From: Deltaproteobacteria bacterium
GTDB lineage: Bacteria; Desulfobacterota; DSM-4660; Desulfatiglandales; Desulfatiglandaceae
Direction: 5' to 3'
Assembly: GCA_019307815.1 (NCBI GenBank)
Contig: JAFDIV010000019.1
Coordinates: 55,179 to 119,178 of the forward strand
DNA: 64,000 nt
Below the pieces are notes generated by a model, which made no database searches, was not told the origin of the DNA, and saw only the letters and a list, made by a program, of their open reading frames with translations. Shown one piece after another: positions 52,088 through 61,891 of this stretch (position 1 is its first letter; every line of letters starts with the position of its first letter). Both the position numbers and the translations under genes were made by a program.

Positions 52088-53780
52088 TATGACAGAAGAA
52101 ACCAGGCACTACTCTGCCATGGGAAGGCTTATCCTGAGCGCCATGATCGGGCTTCCCCTGGCCTTGCTCATAAGTGTCCTATGCATCAGTTATTATTTCT
52201 TCACCTATTCTATCGAGACCAGCACCACTTCCAGCATGTCCCGTATCGTAGAGGATCATCGACACATGATCGATACCTTTCTTCAAGAGAGAAGGGCCGA
52301 TTTATTGTTTGTGGTGCGTTCTTACACATTCAAAGACCTCTCTGATCCTCAGAAACTTGAACAGGTTTTTGCCCGCCTGCAGGAGAAATCCAACACCTTT
52401 GTGGACCTGGGAATCTTTAATGAGATGGGCGTACACGTTGCATACCATGGCCCCTACAGACTGGAGGGCAAGATCTATAAGCACACAAAATGGTTTAAGG
52501 AGGTCATGAAGAGAGGGTATTACATCAGCGATATTTTCTTGGGTTTTCGCCGTGTGCCTCACTTCATTATTGCCATCGCAAAGGAGGAGCAGGGAAGGAG
52601 GTGGGTTATCAGGGCCACCATTGATACCTATTTGTTCAGCAATCTTGTGGAGGGGGTCCGCATCGGCAAGACCGGAGAGGCATATCTTCTCAATGCACAA
52701 GGGGTCTTTCAGACTGAGCGCCGTTCCGGGGGCCACCTCCTTGAAAAGGACCCGGAGACACTGCAATTCCCTCCAAGGGGAGGTAGGATCAAGACATTTG
52801 TGCAGAAGGACGCAAGGGGGGAAAAGTATCTCTACGCCACTACATGGCTTAGGGAGAAAAATTGGCTCCTGGTGGTCAGGCAGGAAAGATCGGATGCCTT
52901 CAAGACCCTTAGCACCGCCACATACCTGGTCCTCCTCGTAAGCCTTGTCGGTGGTGGGGCCATCATATCACTGGCCTTTTTCCTCACCGGGCGGATCGTA
53001 GGCCGTATGAAGCAAGCGGACATGGAGAAGAGGTCTCTGAGCGAACAGCTTATCAGAGCGAGCCGGCTTGCAGAGCTGGGAGAGATGGCAGCCGGATTTG
53101 CACATGAAATCAACAATCCCCTGCAAATTATAAGGTCGGAACAGGCCCTCATTGAAACGATCCTTTCTGACCTGAAGGATTCAGCACAAGTAAAAGAGTC
53201 AAAGGACCTGGCGGAGCTTGAGGAATCCTTGGATCAGATACGGCTGCAGATAGACCGTTGCGCCAAGATTACCCAATCCATACTCCAGTTTGGCAGACAC
53301 TCTGAACCCTCTTTCGAAGAAATTGATCTGCGGGCCTGGATACCGCAGGTCACGGCCATGATCTCGAAGAAGGCCAGTGTGCACGGTATCAAGCTGGGTC
53401 ATGAAATCTCTGACCATATCCCGCGGATTAATGGTGATCCGGCACAGCTTCAACAGGTGCTTATCAATCTCCTCAATAACGCCATGGATGCGGTTCTTTC
53501 CAGACATGGCACGGAGGGTGGGGAAATAACCGTAGGTGCGGCTAAGAAGGATAAAGGGAAGATTGTCATATGGGTCAAGGACAATGGTATTGGCATCAGC
53601 CCCGAGAATCTAAAGAATGTCTTCAGGCCCTTTTTTACAACAAAGCCACCGGGTAAGGGCACAGGATTGGGGCTATCCGTGTGCTATGGAATTATCGAGA
53701 ACATGGGAGGGACCATTGAGGTGGAAAGCGAAAAGGGCGTGGGGACTACCTTTATAATAACACTGCCTGCTGAGGGCTAA
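52074..53780 (+). CDS. Cache-type sensor histidine kinase
   Basis: A 568-residue kinase of the same paralogue group. Membrane segments at about residues 19-42 and 284-305; Cache motifs [19 protein letters not shown] and [20 protein letters not shown]. HisKA His in [15 protein letters not shown]; HATPase boxes [32 protein letters not shown] and [11 protein letters not shown]. It begins inside the preceding receiver gene and is followed by another receiver at 53824. Two kinases and two receivers alternate here. Confidence 0.93.
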   Translation: MKKSNMTEETRHYSAMGRLILSAMIGLPLALLISVLCISYYFFTYSIETSTTSSMSRIVEDHRHMIDTFLQERRADLLFVVRSYTFKDLSDPQKLEQVFARLQEKSNTFVDLGIFNEMGVHVAYHGPYRLEGKIYKHTKWFKEVMKRGYYISDIFLGFRRVPHFIIAIAKEEQGRRWVIRATIDTYLFSNLVEGVRIGKTGEAYLLNAQGVFQTERRSGGHLLEKDPETLQFPPRGGRIKTFVQKDARGEKYLYATTWLREKNWLLVVRQERSDAFKTLSTATYLVLLVSLVGGGAIISLAFFLTGRIVGRMKQADMEKRSLSEQLIRASRLAELGEMAAGFAHEINNPLQIIRSEQALIETILSDLKDSAQVKESKDLAELEESLDQIRLQIDRCAKITQSILQFGRHSEPSFEEIDLRAWIPQVTAMISKKASVHGIKLGHEISDHIPRINGDPAQLQQVLINLLNNAMDAVLSRHGTEGGEITVGAAKKDKGKIVIWVKDNGIGISPENLKNVFRPFFTTKPPGKGTGLGLSVCYGIIENMGGTIEVESEKGVGTTFIITLPAEG

Positions 53781-53823
53781 GACAAGCTGGTGAGCCATTT
53801 TTTCAAATCAAAGGGAGGAAAAA

Positions 53824-54279
53824 ATGAAAGACATGAAGATGATGCTGGTGGATGACGAGGAGAGGTTTCTTTCCACCACGAAAAAGCTGCTTGCAAGAAA
53901 GGGGATTGATGTGCTGACCGCAACAAGCGGGCCCGAGGCACTGGAAATACTGAGAGAGCATAATGTTCACGTGGTCATCCTGGACGTCAAGATGCCGGGA
54001 ATGGACGGTATTGCCACCCTTAAACAGATAAAAAGGCAATACCCCATGGTGGAGGTGATCATGCTTACAGGACATGCTACTGCCGAGTCGGCGGTAGAGG
54101 GGCTCAAATCCGGGGCAGCAGACTATTTGATGAAACCCGCCCATATTGATGAACTGATCCGAAAGGCCCAAGAGGCATATGTGAAACGGCAAAGGCTAGA
54201 GGAAAAGATCCGGGTGCTTCAGATGCGGACTCTCTCTGGCTCCCCTAGGGATATTATCAGGGAATCTGAGGAGTCTTAG
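53824..54279 (+). CDS. Single-domain response regulator with KIR-type tail
   Basis: A 151-residue receiver: MMLVDDEERFLSTT, acceptor in VVILDVKMPGMDG, Thr in IMLTGHAT, Lys in YLMKPAHI, tail KRQRLEEKIRVLQMRTLSG. AAGGGAGGAAAAA precedes ATG. It follows the Cache kinase at 52074 by 43 bases and is probably its partner. Confidence 0.92.
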   Translation: MKDMKMMLVDDEERFLSTTKKLLARKGIDVLTATSGPEALEILREHNVHVVILDVKMPGMDGIATLKQIKRQYPMVEVIMLTGHATAESAVEGLKSGAADYLMKPAHIDELIRKAQEAYVKRQRLEEKIRVLQMRTLSGSPRDIIRESEES

Positions 54280-54285
54280 TCCAAC

Positions 54286-54309
54286 CCTCTCCCTTAGGTT
54301 TGGGAGAGG
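54286..54309. repeat. Hairpin between receiver genes
   Basis: CCTCTCCC (54286-54293) and GGGAGAGG (54302-54309) form a perfect eight-base stem with the loop TTAGGTTT. No T-tract follows, so it may be a processing or stability element rather than a terminator. Confidence 0.5.
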
Positions 54310-54329
54310 AGGCGGGAAGGAGGTTATAG

Positions 54330-55235
54330 ATGGAGAAAAAAATAAAGGTATTGATGGTGGATGATGAGGAACAGTTCAGGATTACCACTTCCAAGATACT
54401 TTCGCGGCGGGGCTATGAGACCACTGTGGCCGGAAGTGGGGAGGAGGCCATTGAAATCCTGCAAAAATCGCCTCAGGACGTAATTATCCTGGATATCAAG
54501 ATGCCTGGGATGGACGGTCACGAGGCCCTGGCCCACATTAAAAAAATAGATCCTGATGTGGAGGTCATCATGCTTACCGGCCATGGCAGCCTTGAATCCG
54601 CCAAGGAATCATTAAAGCACGGGGCCTTTGATTATCTTGCCAAGCCGTGCGATATCGATCTGCTGGCATCAAAAATAAGGGATGCCTATCTGGCACGATC
54701 AGGAGAGAAGAGAGAGGAAAAAAGGGCAGGAGACATCATGATTCCCATTGAGGATTACACCACCATCGATCCGGACAGCACCGTCAAGGAAGGAATCAAA
54801 AGGTTGCGGGAGTCCTTCAAGAGCGCTGTTTCCACCAGCCGTATAATGGAGACAGGACACCGCTCCATTGTGGTATTTGATAGGGACGGGAAGATGGTGG
54901 GCATCCTGAGTATTCGGGACCTTATTGCAGGGGTCCTGCCGGAGTATCTCTCAGCCCCTAAACCATCCATGGGAGATAGCATTGTATACTCGCCCATGTT
55001 TTGGTCAGGCCTCTTTACCACCCAGCTTAAGGTGCTCTCACAAAAGAAGATAAGAGAGGTGATGTCCGAGGCCCCTCCAACAGTAAGTGAAGATACCAAC
55101 CTGATGGAACTTGCCTATGTAATGCATAAAGAAGGATATCGGCGGGTCGCGGTTGCAAGCCAAGGCAAGGTAGTTGGGGTAGTAAGAGAGCAGGAGCTAT
55201 TTTTCGAGATGAATAAGATCATCTCTGGTAGCTAA
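54330..55235 (+). CDS. Receiver fused to a CBS-domain pair
   Basis: A 301-residue protein. Residues 1-122 are an intact receiver (VLMVDDEEQFRITT, acceptor in VIILDIKMPGMDG, Lys in YLAKPCDI). After a short linker (SGEKREEKRAGD) two CBS motifs follow: IMIPIEDYTTIDPDSTVKE with HRSIVVFDRDGKMVGILS, and REVMSEAPPTVSEDTNLME with YRRVAVASQGKVVGVVRE. An adenine-nucleotide-binding output on a receiver suggests that phosphorylation and energy charge are read together. AAGGAGGTTATAG precedes ATG. The DASS gene follows 33 bases later, so it may control that permease. Confidence 0.9.
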   Translation: MEKKIKVLMVDDEEQFRITTSKILSRRGYETTVAGSGEEAIEILQKSPQDVIILDIKMPGMDGHEALAHIKKIDPDVEVIMLTGHGSLESAKESLKHGAFDYLAKPCDIDLLASKIRDAYLARSGEKREEKRAGDIMIPIEDYTTIDPDSTVKEGIKRLRESFKSAVSTSRIMETGHRSIVVFDRDGKMVGILSIRDLIAGVLPEYLSAPKPSMGDSIVYSPMFWSGLFTTQLKVLSQKKIREVMSEAPPTVSEDTNLMELAYVMHKEGYRRVAVASQGKVVGVVREQELFFEMNKIISGS

Positions 55236-55268
55236 GGAGTCATTTCACAGCGTAAAAGGAGGAAAAAG

Positions 55269-57066
55269 ATGGCGGAAAAAGCCAAGAAGAAGGTCGCCGG
55301 CTACGACAAATATGTGAACTGGAAAATATTCATTATTCCGGTGGTCGTCTTTTTTGGCCTCTTGATCATGCCCACCCCATACGGGATGAAAGACGTGGCG
55401 ACCGAATATAAGGTGGGGCCAAAGACCGTCGTGAATTTCTTAACAACCGAACTTTTCGGCCAAAAAAGCGCTGATGTCGCCCAGTGGCAGCTTCTCACCG
55501 CTCAGATGATGGAAAGGAATATGAGGATGGGCGCCCTCACAAAGGATCGTTTTTTGAAGCGTGACCTCAAGTGGTGCAAAAAGTACAAGATCCAGGCCGA
55601 TGCTGTGAACTTTAAAAAGGCACGCAATTACATAAAGGATAATATCAGTGATAAACGTTTTAAGGATATCATGGGCAATGCCTTGAAACTAAGAAGGGAT
55701 CTCCTCAAATATGAGGATCTGTCTGGAAAGGACAGGAAGGCGGCAGACAAGGGAGCCTGGCATATCAAGGTAGCCATTGCCATGATGGCCTTTGTGGTCC
55801 TGTGTTTCTTGACCGAATGCATTCCCCTGCCTGCCGTTGCCTTTTGTGTGGGGCTTATAGTTGTCTTTACCGGAGTGGTCACCAGACATCAGGTGGCCAT
55901 GCTATACTGGTCTGATGCATGCTGGTTTATCATGGGAAGCCTCATGTTTGCTGCGGCCTTTGTAAAGACGGGGGTGGATAAACGGGTTTGTCTCATGATG
56001 TTCCACGCCCCTTGCAGCCTTTATCTCGGATCATGCCCTTGCTGCCATGTTTCTTCCCATAGGGATGCTGCTCTATCAGAACAGCCTTACAGAAGAGGTG
56101 CCGGAAGACCCGGAGCTGGGCAAGATGTTGATGATCGCCATTGCCATGGCCTGCAACATTGGAGGCCCCGGGGCACCGTCCGGCGGGGCCCGAAACGTGA
56201 TCATGATGACATACCTCAATGATATGTTCGGCCTTGATATCGGGTACTTCCAGTGGGTCACCTATTGCTTTCCGTTTATCCTCGTGATGATTCCCATTAC
56301 CTGGTTCATTGTGAACTGGCGGTTCAAACCCAGGATAAAGTCTCTTGCGCCGGCCATGGACCAGTTGAGGTATGAAATCGGAAAAATGGGGAAGTGGGAC
56401 AGAAAGCAGATATGGGCGCTGATCATCTTCCTGGTTATGGTCTACGGCTGGTTCACGGAAAAGGCCTTCTATCAACTTGGCATTTACCCTGTGCGCCTCG
56501 GGATAGGAGTGATAGCAGTTGCAGGGGCCGTGGCCTATATCATGGCCGGGGTGGTCAACTGGAGGGATTATCAACAAAGGGTTGACTGGGGAGTAGTATG
56601 GCTCTATGCAGGGGCCATTATCTTCGGTCGCGTGCTGGATGAGACAGGTGCGGCCTACTGGCTGGCCAGGACCATCATTGACGCCCTTGCACCCCTGGGA
56701 ATGAATCATGGGCTTCCGCTGATACTGGTGAACAATGGCCTTACGGCCTGTCTCACCAACCTCATGGCCGACGGTCCGGCTGCTGCAGCGGTGGGGCCTA
56801 TTTCCCTGAACATGGCCGGCCTTGTACATCCAGGGACCTCGTATCTACCCTTTATGGCTATGGGGACAGCAGTGGCCTCATCCTTTGCATATGTGCTGAT
56901 CATTGGCACACCACCCAATGCCATTGTATATGCAAGCGGATACCTGGAACCAAAGGACTATTTGCGTGTGGGCATTCCGATGTGGTTTATGGCAAACATA
57001 GTGATCATCTTGTTGGTGGCCGTATATTGGTGCCTGAGGGGATTCGGCGGATTGCCGGGATTTTAG
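55269..57066 (+). pseudogene. DASS/SLC13-family symporter (copy 3), frameshifted
   Basis: The first frame (from ATG 55269 after AAAAGGAGGAAAAAG) encodes the first membrane helix, then an unusual hydrophilic insert of about 110 residues (FGQKSADVAQWQ, KKARNYIKDNISDKRF), then the next helices up to DKRVCLMMF. The second frame continues from TPLAAFISDHALAAMFLPIG to the end at 57066 with GGPGAPSGGARNVIMMTYL, LTNLMADGPAAAAV and LIIGTPPNAIVYASG. Against copies 1 and 2 roughly 12-20 residues are missing at about 56000 together with the frame change. If the error is technical the gene is otherwise intact. A small membrane gene follows. Confidence 0.8.
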
Positions 57067-57132
57067 GGGGCAGAGGTCGGAGGTCAGGAGGCAGGGCTGA
57101 GCTTTGTTAACTGTTACTAAGGGGTTTGACTC

Positions 57133-57288
57133 ATGCAAGAACTCAATGAGGGTAGGAAGCAAAATAAAAGGCTGTTCCACTCAAATGGAATTACCTATTT
57201 CAGCAAGAAAACAGAGCGGACTATTTTCTTTATCCTGACGATCCTGATGCTCCTCTGGGGGATTCTTACAAAACTCGGGATCCTGTAG
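57133..57288 (+). CDS. Small membrane protein after the DASS gene
   Basis: A 51-residue protein starting MQELNEGRKQNKRLF and ending with one hydrophobic helix (about residues 27-47, FFILTILMLLWGILTKLG). AAGGGG lies about 10 bases before ATG, a moderate ribosome site. It is located directly after the third DASS permease and before the YIP1 remnant, so it may be a small partner of the permease. I know no named family. Confidence 0.6.
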   Translation: MQELNEGRKQNKRLFHSNGITYFSKKTERTIFFILTILMLLWGILTKLGIL

Positions 57289-57304
57289 TTTCAATGATGG
57301 CATC

Positions 57305-57783
57305 ATGAAGGGCTTCAGCGGAACGGCATATACGGACAAGTTTGGCCTGGTATTCTATTTCCAGGCCCTGACCAGGATACTGGGCTCGCCCGGGCAATTC
57401 TTCGAGGAACTCCCTCAGGATACGGGTTATAGGCGGCCTTTCGGCTTCCTTCTGATTTCCAGCCTCTTTTTCGTGGGCGCGAGCCTTACTCAGGCCCACG
57501 ACAAACCCTGGTTCATGGCCGCGATATTATTCCTCAACGCACTGGGGAGTGTGCCTATTCTTCGGGCGTTACCATGTTTGCATCATGGATTCCCCTTTTT
57601 GTGTGGATTACCGAGCCATGGAAGTGGATCCTTATTTCAATTGGCATGGTCAGGGCATGCGCCTTGAGTTGGAAGCAGACGATCCTGGTCATGGGGATTT
57701 CTATATTTGTCATTGTCCTATTTTTCTGGTCCGTTATGCCGGTTATTCTTTATTTGAGGGGATCTGTTGGATATCCCTCTTGA
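57305..57783 (+). pseudogene. YIP1-type membrane protein, frameshifted
   Basis: The first frame encodes DKFGLVFYFQALTRILGSPG, typical of YIP1-domain proteins, then FGFLLISSLFFVGASL up to about 57550. The remaining helices continue in another frame: YSSGVTMFASWIPLFVWITE, ILVMGISIFVIVLFFWSVMP and the stop at 57783. The combined length (about 160 residues) is short of the usual 200 or so, so a segment may be lost as well as the frame. The next gene encodes a kinase. Confidence 0.65.
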
Positions 57784-57819
57784 TGCCATGCCGGACATCA
57801 GCATGGTGGGATTGTCTGT

Positions 57820-59828
57820 ATGGTGAAAAATCAGGCAAAGACAAGAAAACGCGTTATTATTCCCGTTGCCTTCATAAGTGTCGTGTTCTTGGCGGCAGGT
57901 GCAGGCCTGGGGTTGTGGTTGGGCAGGGAGACGAAGCGAATGGTAGCCGACCGGTTCAACCAAGAGCAGCTCACCATCGCCCAAAATGTAGCCCGGCTAA
58001 TAGAGAGGGAACTGGCATTTTTGAAGAGGGAGATCCTGATGCTTCGGGAAGATGAGGCCCTAAACGGCCCTGAACCTACACTGGAGACCAACAGAATCAT
58101 ACAGTTGAGCCTCACACGCGTGATCGAGAGCGGTGTATGGAAGATAGAGATAGTTGATCTTGAATTTCAAAAAATACATATCTTTACACCCAACAGGTCC
58201 CAACCACAGGTCAGCGCGTCCGGCATCAGAATGACTTTAGCCTCGGCGCTCCCTGGCGAATTGCCCAGGGTGCTCTTATTCAATGTAAATATCTCTTGGT
58301 TTCTGAGCCCCTTTTTAAGGGATATCCGATCAGGGCAAACTGGTTATTCCTGGGTAATTGACCAGAAGGGGAGGTTTCTTTACCATCCCAGGGCGGAATT
58401 CCTCGGTAAGGATGCATTCGAGGTCCGGGACAAAGCATATCCAGGGGTACCATTAGGCATCATCGATTTAATACAGAAAGATCATATGCTGAAAGGAGAG
58501 GAAGGCACAGGCTGGTATTTCTCGGGATGGCACCGCGGTATAACCGGGAAGATCAAAAAGCTGATCGCCTACTGCCCTGTTGTTATCTCCAGAAATCCTC
58601 CCCAATTCTGGTCGGTGGCGGTTGTGGCCCCTGTGTTCGAAATAGAAGGAGCTGTTCATAGGGCCTTCTTTAGGCAATTTCTCTTGCAGGGGCTGGTAAT
58701 CCTGGCAATTATAATGGGAGCTTCAACAATTATCCTCTTTGAACTGAGATGGTCTCGCAGCCTGGAAAGGGAGGTCGAAGACAGAACAAAAAGTCTCAGG
58801 AAGTCCGAGGAAAAGTACCGGTCCCTGGTGGAGAGTGCCGAAGATTTCATATTTACAGTGGATTCCAAGGGCCTACTTTTGTCCATGAACACCTTTACGG
58901 CCAATTTCTTTGGAGGTTCTCCTGAGCAATTCATAGGAAAAGACCTTTCTTGTTTATTTCCCGCACCTGTTGTTAAGAGACAGCTCAAATCCATAGACCT
59001 GGTTGTTCGGAACGGCAAAAGCGTCCGAGACGAGTTCGATGTGCCTGTGGCGAACCGCACAATCTGGCTCAGTGCAAACTATATGCCCCTCAGAACAGAA
59101 GAGGGAGGGATCGGCGGGGTATTGTGTATTGCCAGGGATGTCACAACGAATAAAAACCTGCAGATGCAGTTGATCAACGCGGAAAAGCTGGCATCTCTAG
59201 GGACACTGGCTGCTGGTGTTGCCCATGAGATTAATAACCCACTAGCAATCATTCTCGGATTCTGCGATCTATTGCTGCAAAGAGCAGAAAAAGGCTCACA
59301 GGAATACGAAGACTTGAAGACCATTGAAAGACAAGGGCTGCACTGCAAAGAAGTCGTGGAAAATCTACTGAGCTTCGCTCGTGCCGAAGAAGGCGAGTCA
59401 CAATCCTTGGATTTGAACCGCTGTTTGGAGGAGGTAATCGCGGTTGTAAGGCATACCCTGGAAATGAACGATATTGATCTCGTCATGGAATTTAGTGAGG
59501 GACGGCTTGTTGTTGAGGCGGATTCCCGACGACTTCAGCAGGTTTTCGTAAACCTCATCAACAATGCAGTTGCAGCAATGCAAGGTGGCGGTACGTTGAC
59601 AATTCGCACCATGGGGGTCCGAGATAAGGCGGTCATTCAATTTCAGGACAACGGGGTGGGCATACCCGGGGAAAATATGGAGCATATATTTGAACCCGTT
59701 ATGGCATCATAGCCAGTTATGGCGGGAACATAACATGTGAGAGCAAAACTGGGGATTCACATGGGACAACTTTTACAGTAATCATTCCTATCCAGGTCAA
59801 GGGAGAAAAATGGCTGGCAAGATCGTGA
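57820..59828 (+). pseudogene. PAS-containing sensor kinase with deleted G2 region and frameshift
   Basis: ATG at 57820. Membrane segments at about residues 8-30 and 285-308, with a Cache-like sensor between (RSGQTGYSWVIDQKGRFLYH). PAS about 335-455 (KYRSLVESAEDFIFTVDS). HisKA His in [15 protein letters not shown]. The HATPase domain shows LINNAVAAMQGGG and FQDNGVGIP, then EHIFEP. The usual FFTTK and GTGLGL segment is absent: the frame stops at 59712 and the other frame resumes GIIASYGGNITCESKTG and GTTFTVIIP, ending at 59828. About 15-20 residues are missing. Without G2 it cannot bind ATP normally. It overlaps the sigma54 regulator start. Confidence 0.78.
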
Positions 59829-61174
59829 TAGTTGATGATGAAAGAGATATGCTGATCTTGTTGAAGAGGATTATTTCAGAGGGCACGGATCATGAGGTCT
59901 TTACATTTTCAAATCCATCGGAGGCCCTGAAATGGCTGAAGAACAACCCTGTGGACCTGGTATTCACCGATCTCAAGATGCCAAAGATGGACGGTATTCA
60001 ATTTCTGAAGGCAATCAAGAGGGCGAGGCCGAGGACCTGTGTCATCATCGTGACCGCATATGCGACCATTGAGACCGCGGTCGAGGCAATCAAAATGGGG
60101 GCGTATGACTATATATCCAAACCCTTTAAGCGGGAAAGGATTCTTTTGATGATTGACAAGGCGTTGAAATGGACGGACATGGTGAAGGAAAACCTGGCGT
60201 TGCGCCGGGTCCTGGCTGAAACGGGGAATTATCTGCCACTGGTCGGGACTACTCCGGTCATGAGAGAGATATGCGAACGAATCAGGCAGGTGGCGCCTAC
60301 CACGGCCACAATCCTCATTACAGGGGCCACCGGCACCGGAAAAGAGCTGGTGGCCAGGGCCATTCATCAGAATAGCCTGAGAAAGGCGAAGAAATTTGTT
60401 GCTGTCAATTGCGCGACACTCCCAGAAAACGTGACGGAAAGCGAGCTTTTTGGCCATGTGAAGGGTGCCTTCACAGGGGCTTGGAGGGACAAGAAAGGCC
60501 TGGTTGAAGAAGCCGATGGGGGAACCCTCTTTCTAAGATTTCTCCAGGAAGGGGAATACAGGCCAGTCGGAGCGAATATAACAAAGCATGCGGACGTGCG
60601 CATCATTGCGGCCACGAACCATGATTTGACAAAGGAAATAAAGGAAAAACGCTTTAGGGAGGATCTCTATTATCGCTTGAATGTTGTGCGTTTTGATTTG
60701 CCTCCCTTAGCGGCCAGAAGGGAAGACATTCCCTTGTTAGTCTATTACTTCCTGAAGAAATACTCAAGGATCTATCAGAAAGATGTCCGGGAAATCTCAC
60801 CCCTAGCTATCCAGATCTTAGTCTCCCACGAATACCCGGGCAACGTACGAGAACTGGAAAATATCATTGAAAGGAGCGTCATCTTTTGCCGGAGCACGAC
60901 ATTGAAGGCAGAAGACCTATTGATCGAAAATAAGAAGAAAACGTTTTTTCCAGACTTGAGCGAGGATATATCCCACCTGTCTTACAGAGAGGCCAGAGAG
61001 ATAATGGTCCGGAGGTTTCATAAACAGTATTTTCATATTCTCCTTCAAGAAACCGGCGGGAATGTGACCAAGGCGGCAGAGGTTGCCGGAATTAAAAGAC
61101 AATACCTCTACCGCTTGATTAAAGAGTCAGGTATTGACAATGATGAGTTCAGGGCCAAACAATCTAATCTTTAG
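59810..61174 (+). CDS. NtrC-family sigma54 regulator lacking the Walker B segment
   Basis: A 454-residue regulator in one open frame. Receiver about 1-120 (IVIVDDERDMLILL, acceptor in LVFTDLKMPKMDG, Lys in YISKPFKR). AAA+ starts normally with Walker A GATGTGKEL and GAFTGA, but the sequence passes from GGTLFL straight to RFLQEGEYRPVG. About 16 residues that normally hold DE of Walker B and the following helix are missing in frame. The Fis-type helix-turn-helix remains (NVTKAAEVAGIKRQYLYRL). DNA binding may persist but ATP hydrolysis should fail, so it may be dead, a repressor, or a misassembly. It follows the equally damaged kinase. Confidence 0.8.
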   Translation: MAGKIVIVDDERDMLILLKRIISEGTDHEVFTFSNPSEALKWLKNNPVDLVFTDLKMPKMDGIQFLKAIKRARPRTCVIIVTAYATIETAVEAIKMGAYDYISKPFKRERILLMIDKALKWTDMVKENLALRRVLAETGNYLPLVGTTPVMREICERIRQVAPTTATILITGATGTGKELVARAIHQNSLRKAKKFVAVNCATLPENVTESELFGHVKGAFTGAWRDKKGLVEEADGGTLFLRFLQEGEYRPVGANITKHADVRIIAATNHDLTKEIKEKRFREDLYYRLNVVRFDLPPLAARREDIPLLVYYFLKKYSRIYQKDVREISPLAIQILVSHEYPGNVRELENIIERSVIFCRSTTLKAEDLLIENKKKTFFPDLSEDISHLSYREAREIMVRRFHKQYFHILLQETGGNVTKAAEVAGIKRQYLYRLIKESGIDNDEFRAKQSNL

Positions 61175-61385
61175 TCAGGCCTTTGATCCCAAGCTCTTGA
61201 AAGGCGTCTTTAAGGTATACAACACCGATCGGCCTTCCTTTCCTGACAACAGCGATATACTTTCGGTTGTGATTCACCATCAACTCAACCGCATGGATGA
61301 GCCTGTCAGCCAGGGTTACTGAGGGCTTGAGCGGTGTGCCTTGCAGGAAGGGCGCCAAAATATCTTGAACCTTTTTCTCCTTCAT
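61164..61385 (-). CDS. Short CBS-domain protein
   Basis: A 73-residue minus-strand protein: KEKKVQDILAPFLQGTPLKP, ADRLIHAVELMVNHNRKYIA and VVRKGRPIGVVYLKDAFQEL. It matches one CBS domain, half of the usual pair, so it may dimerise. ATG at 61385 follows GGGAGAGGGCAAA; a longer frame to 61412 has no better start. Its 3' end overlaps the convergent sigma54 regulator gene by 11 bases. Confidence 0.7.
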   Translation of the reverse strand: MKEKKVQDILAPFLQGTPLKPSVTLADRLIHAVELMVNHNRKYIAVVRKGRPIGVVYLKDAFQELGIKGLTKD

Positions 61386-61891
61386 TTTGCCCTCTCCCAA
61401 TGTTTTCCACAATTATTTCCCTTCCCTTGAAAGAAAAAATCCCCTCAGACTGCTGCATCCGGGCGGTTTTGGAGACCTATGCTGCTTCTAATGGGTTCTT
61501 ATGAAAAACTTAATGCAAGACAGATGCCAGAAAAACACCTTATACTCCAGTTGATTCGGTGGGCCCATTCTTATAGGGCTGTAAATTCCTAAAGGACAGT
61601 TTTCATTCAGGTTGTCACCATTTGGGATTATCTTCTTTGTCAGCACAGCACCAAGCTTCCTTGCTTTCACAATAAAGTTTCGTCTTATCAATATGTTATG
61701 GCTGGTATTGCCGGATCGTGCATCACCATATCCGTGGCATATCTTTTGAAGAGCTTTTCTTTGTAGAAAGCAATGGCGTATATTCCCTTACCTGTCTCCT
61801 TTAGAGGGAAAGGTGTTGAACTAAGAGCTGTGACTTGGGGCAAAGAGGCCTTTTGAGAAAGGTCCCAAGCTTATGAAAGGAGAGAGACGAT
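61386..61891. other. 506-base intergenic region with possible gene remnants
   Basis: No clear gene. On the minus strand a 51-residue frame (61843 to 61688, TTG start) reads LKETGKGIYAIAFYKEKLFK and HDPAIPAITY, and an adjoining frame (61691 to 61488) contains ARKLGAVLTKKIIPNGDN. They look coding-like but I cannot identify them and neither has a ribosome site. They may be the decayed end of one gene. Confidence 0.4.

Noticed and set aside
55993..56829. 278-residue antisense frame in the DASS copy 3 region
   Set aside because: His/Gly/Pro-rich shadow of a conserved membrane protein; not coding.
61735..61752. GTGGCATATCTTTTGAAG as a sigma54 promoter for the Ca2+/Na+ exchanger
   Set aside because: Spacing is right but the -12 box is TTGA, it lies 140 bases from the gene, and it falls within a coding-like remnant.
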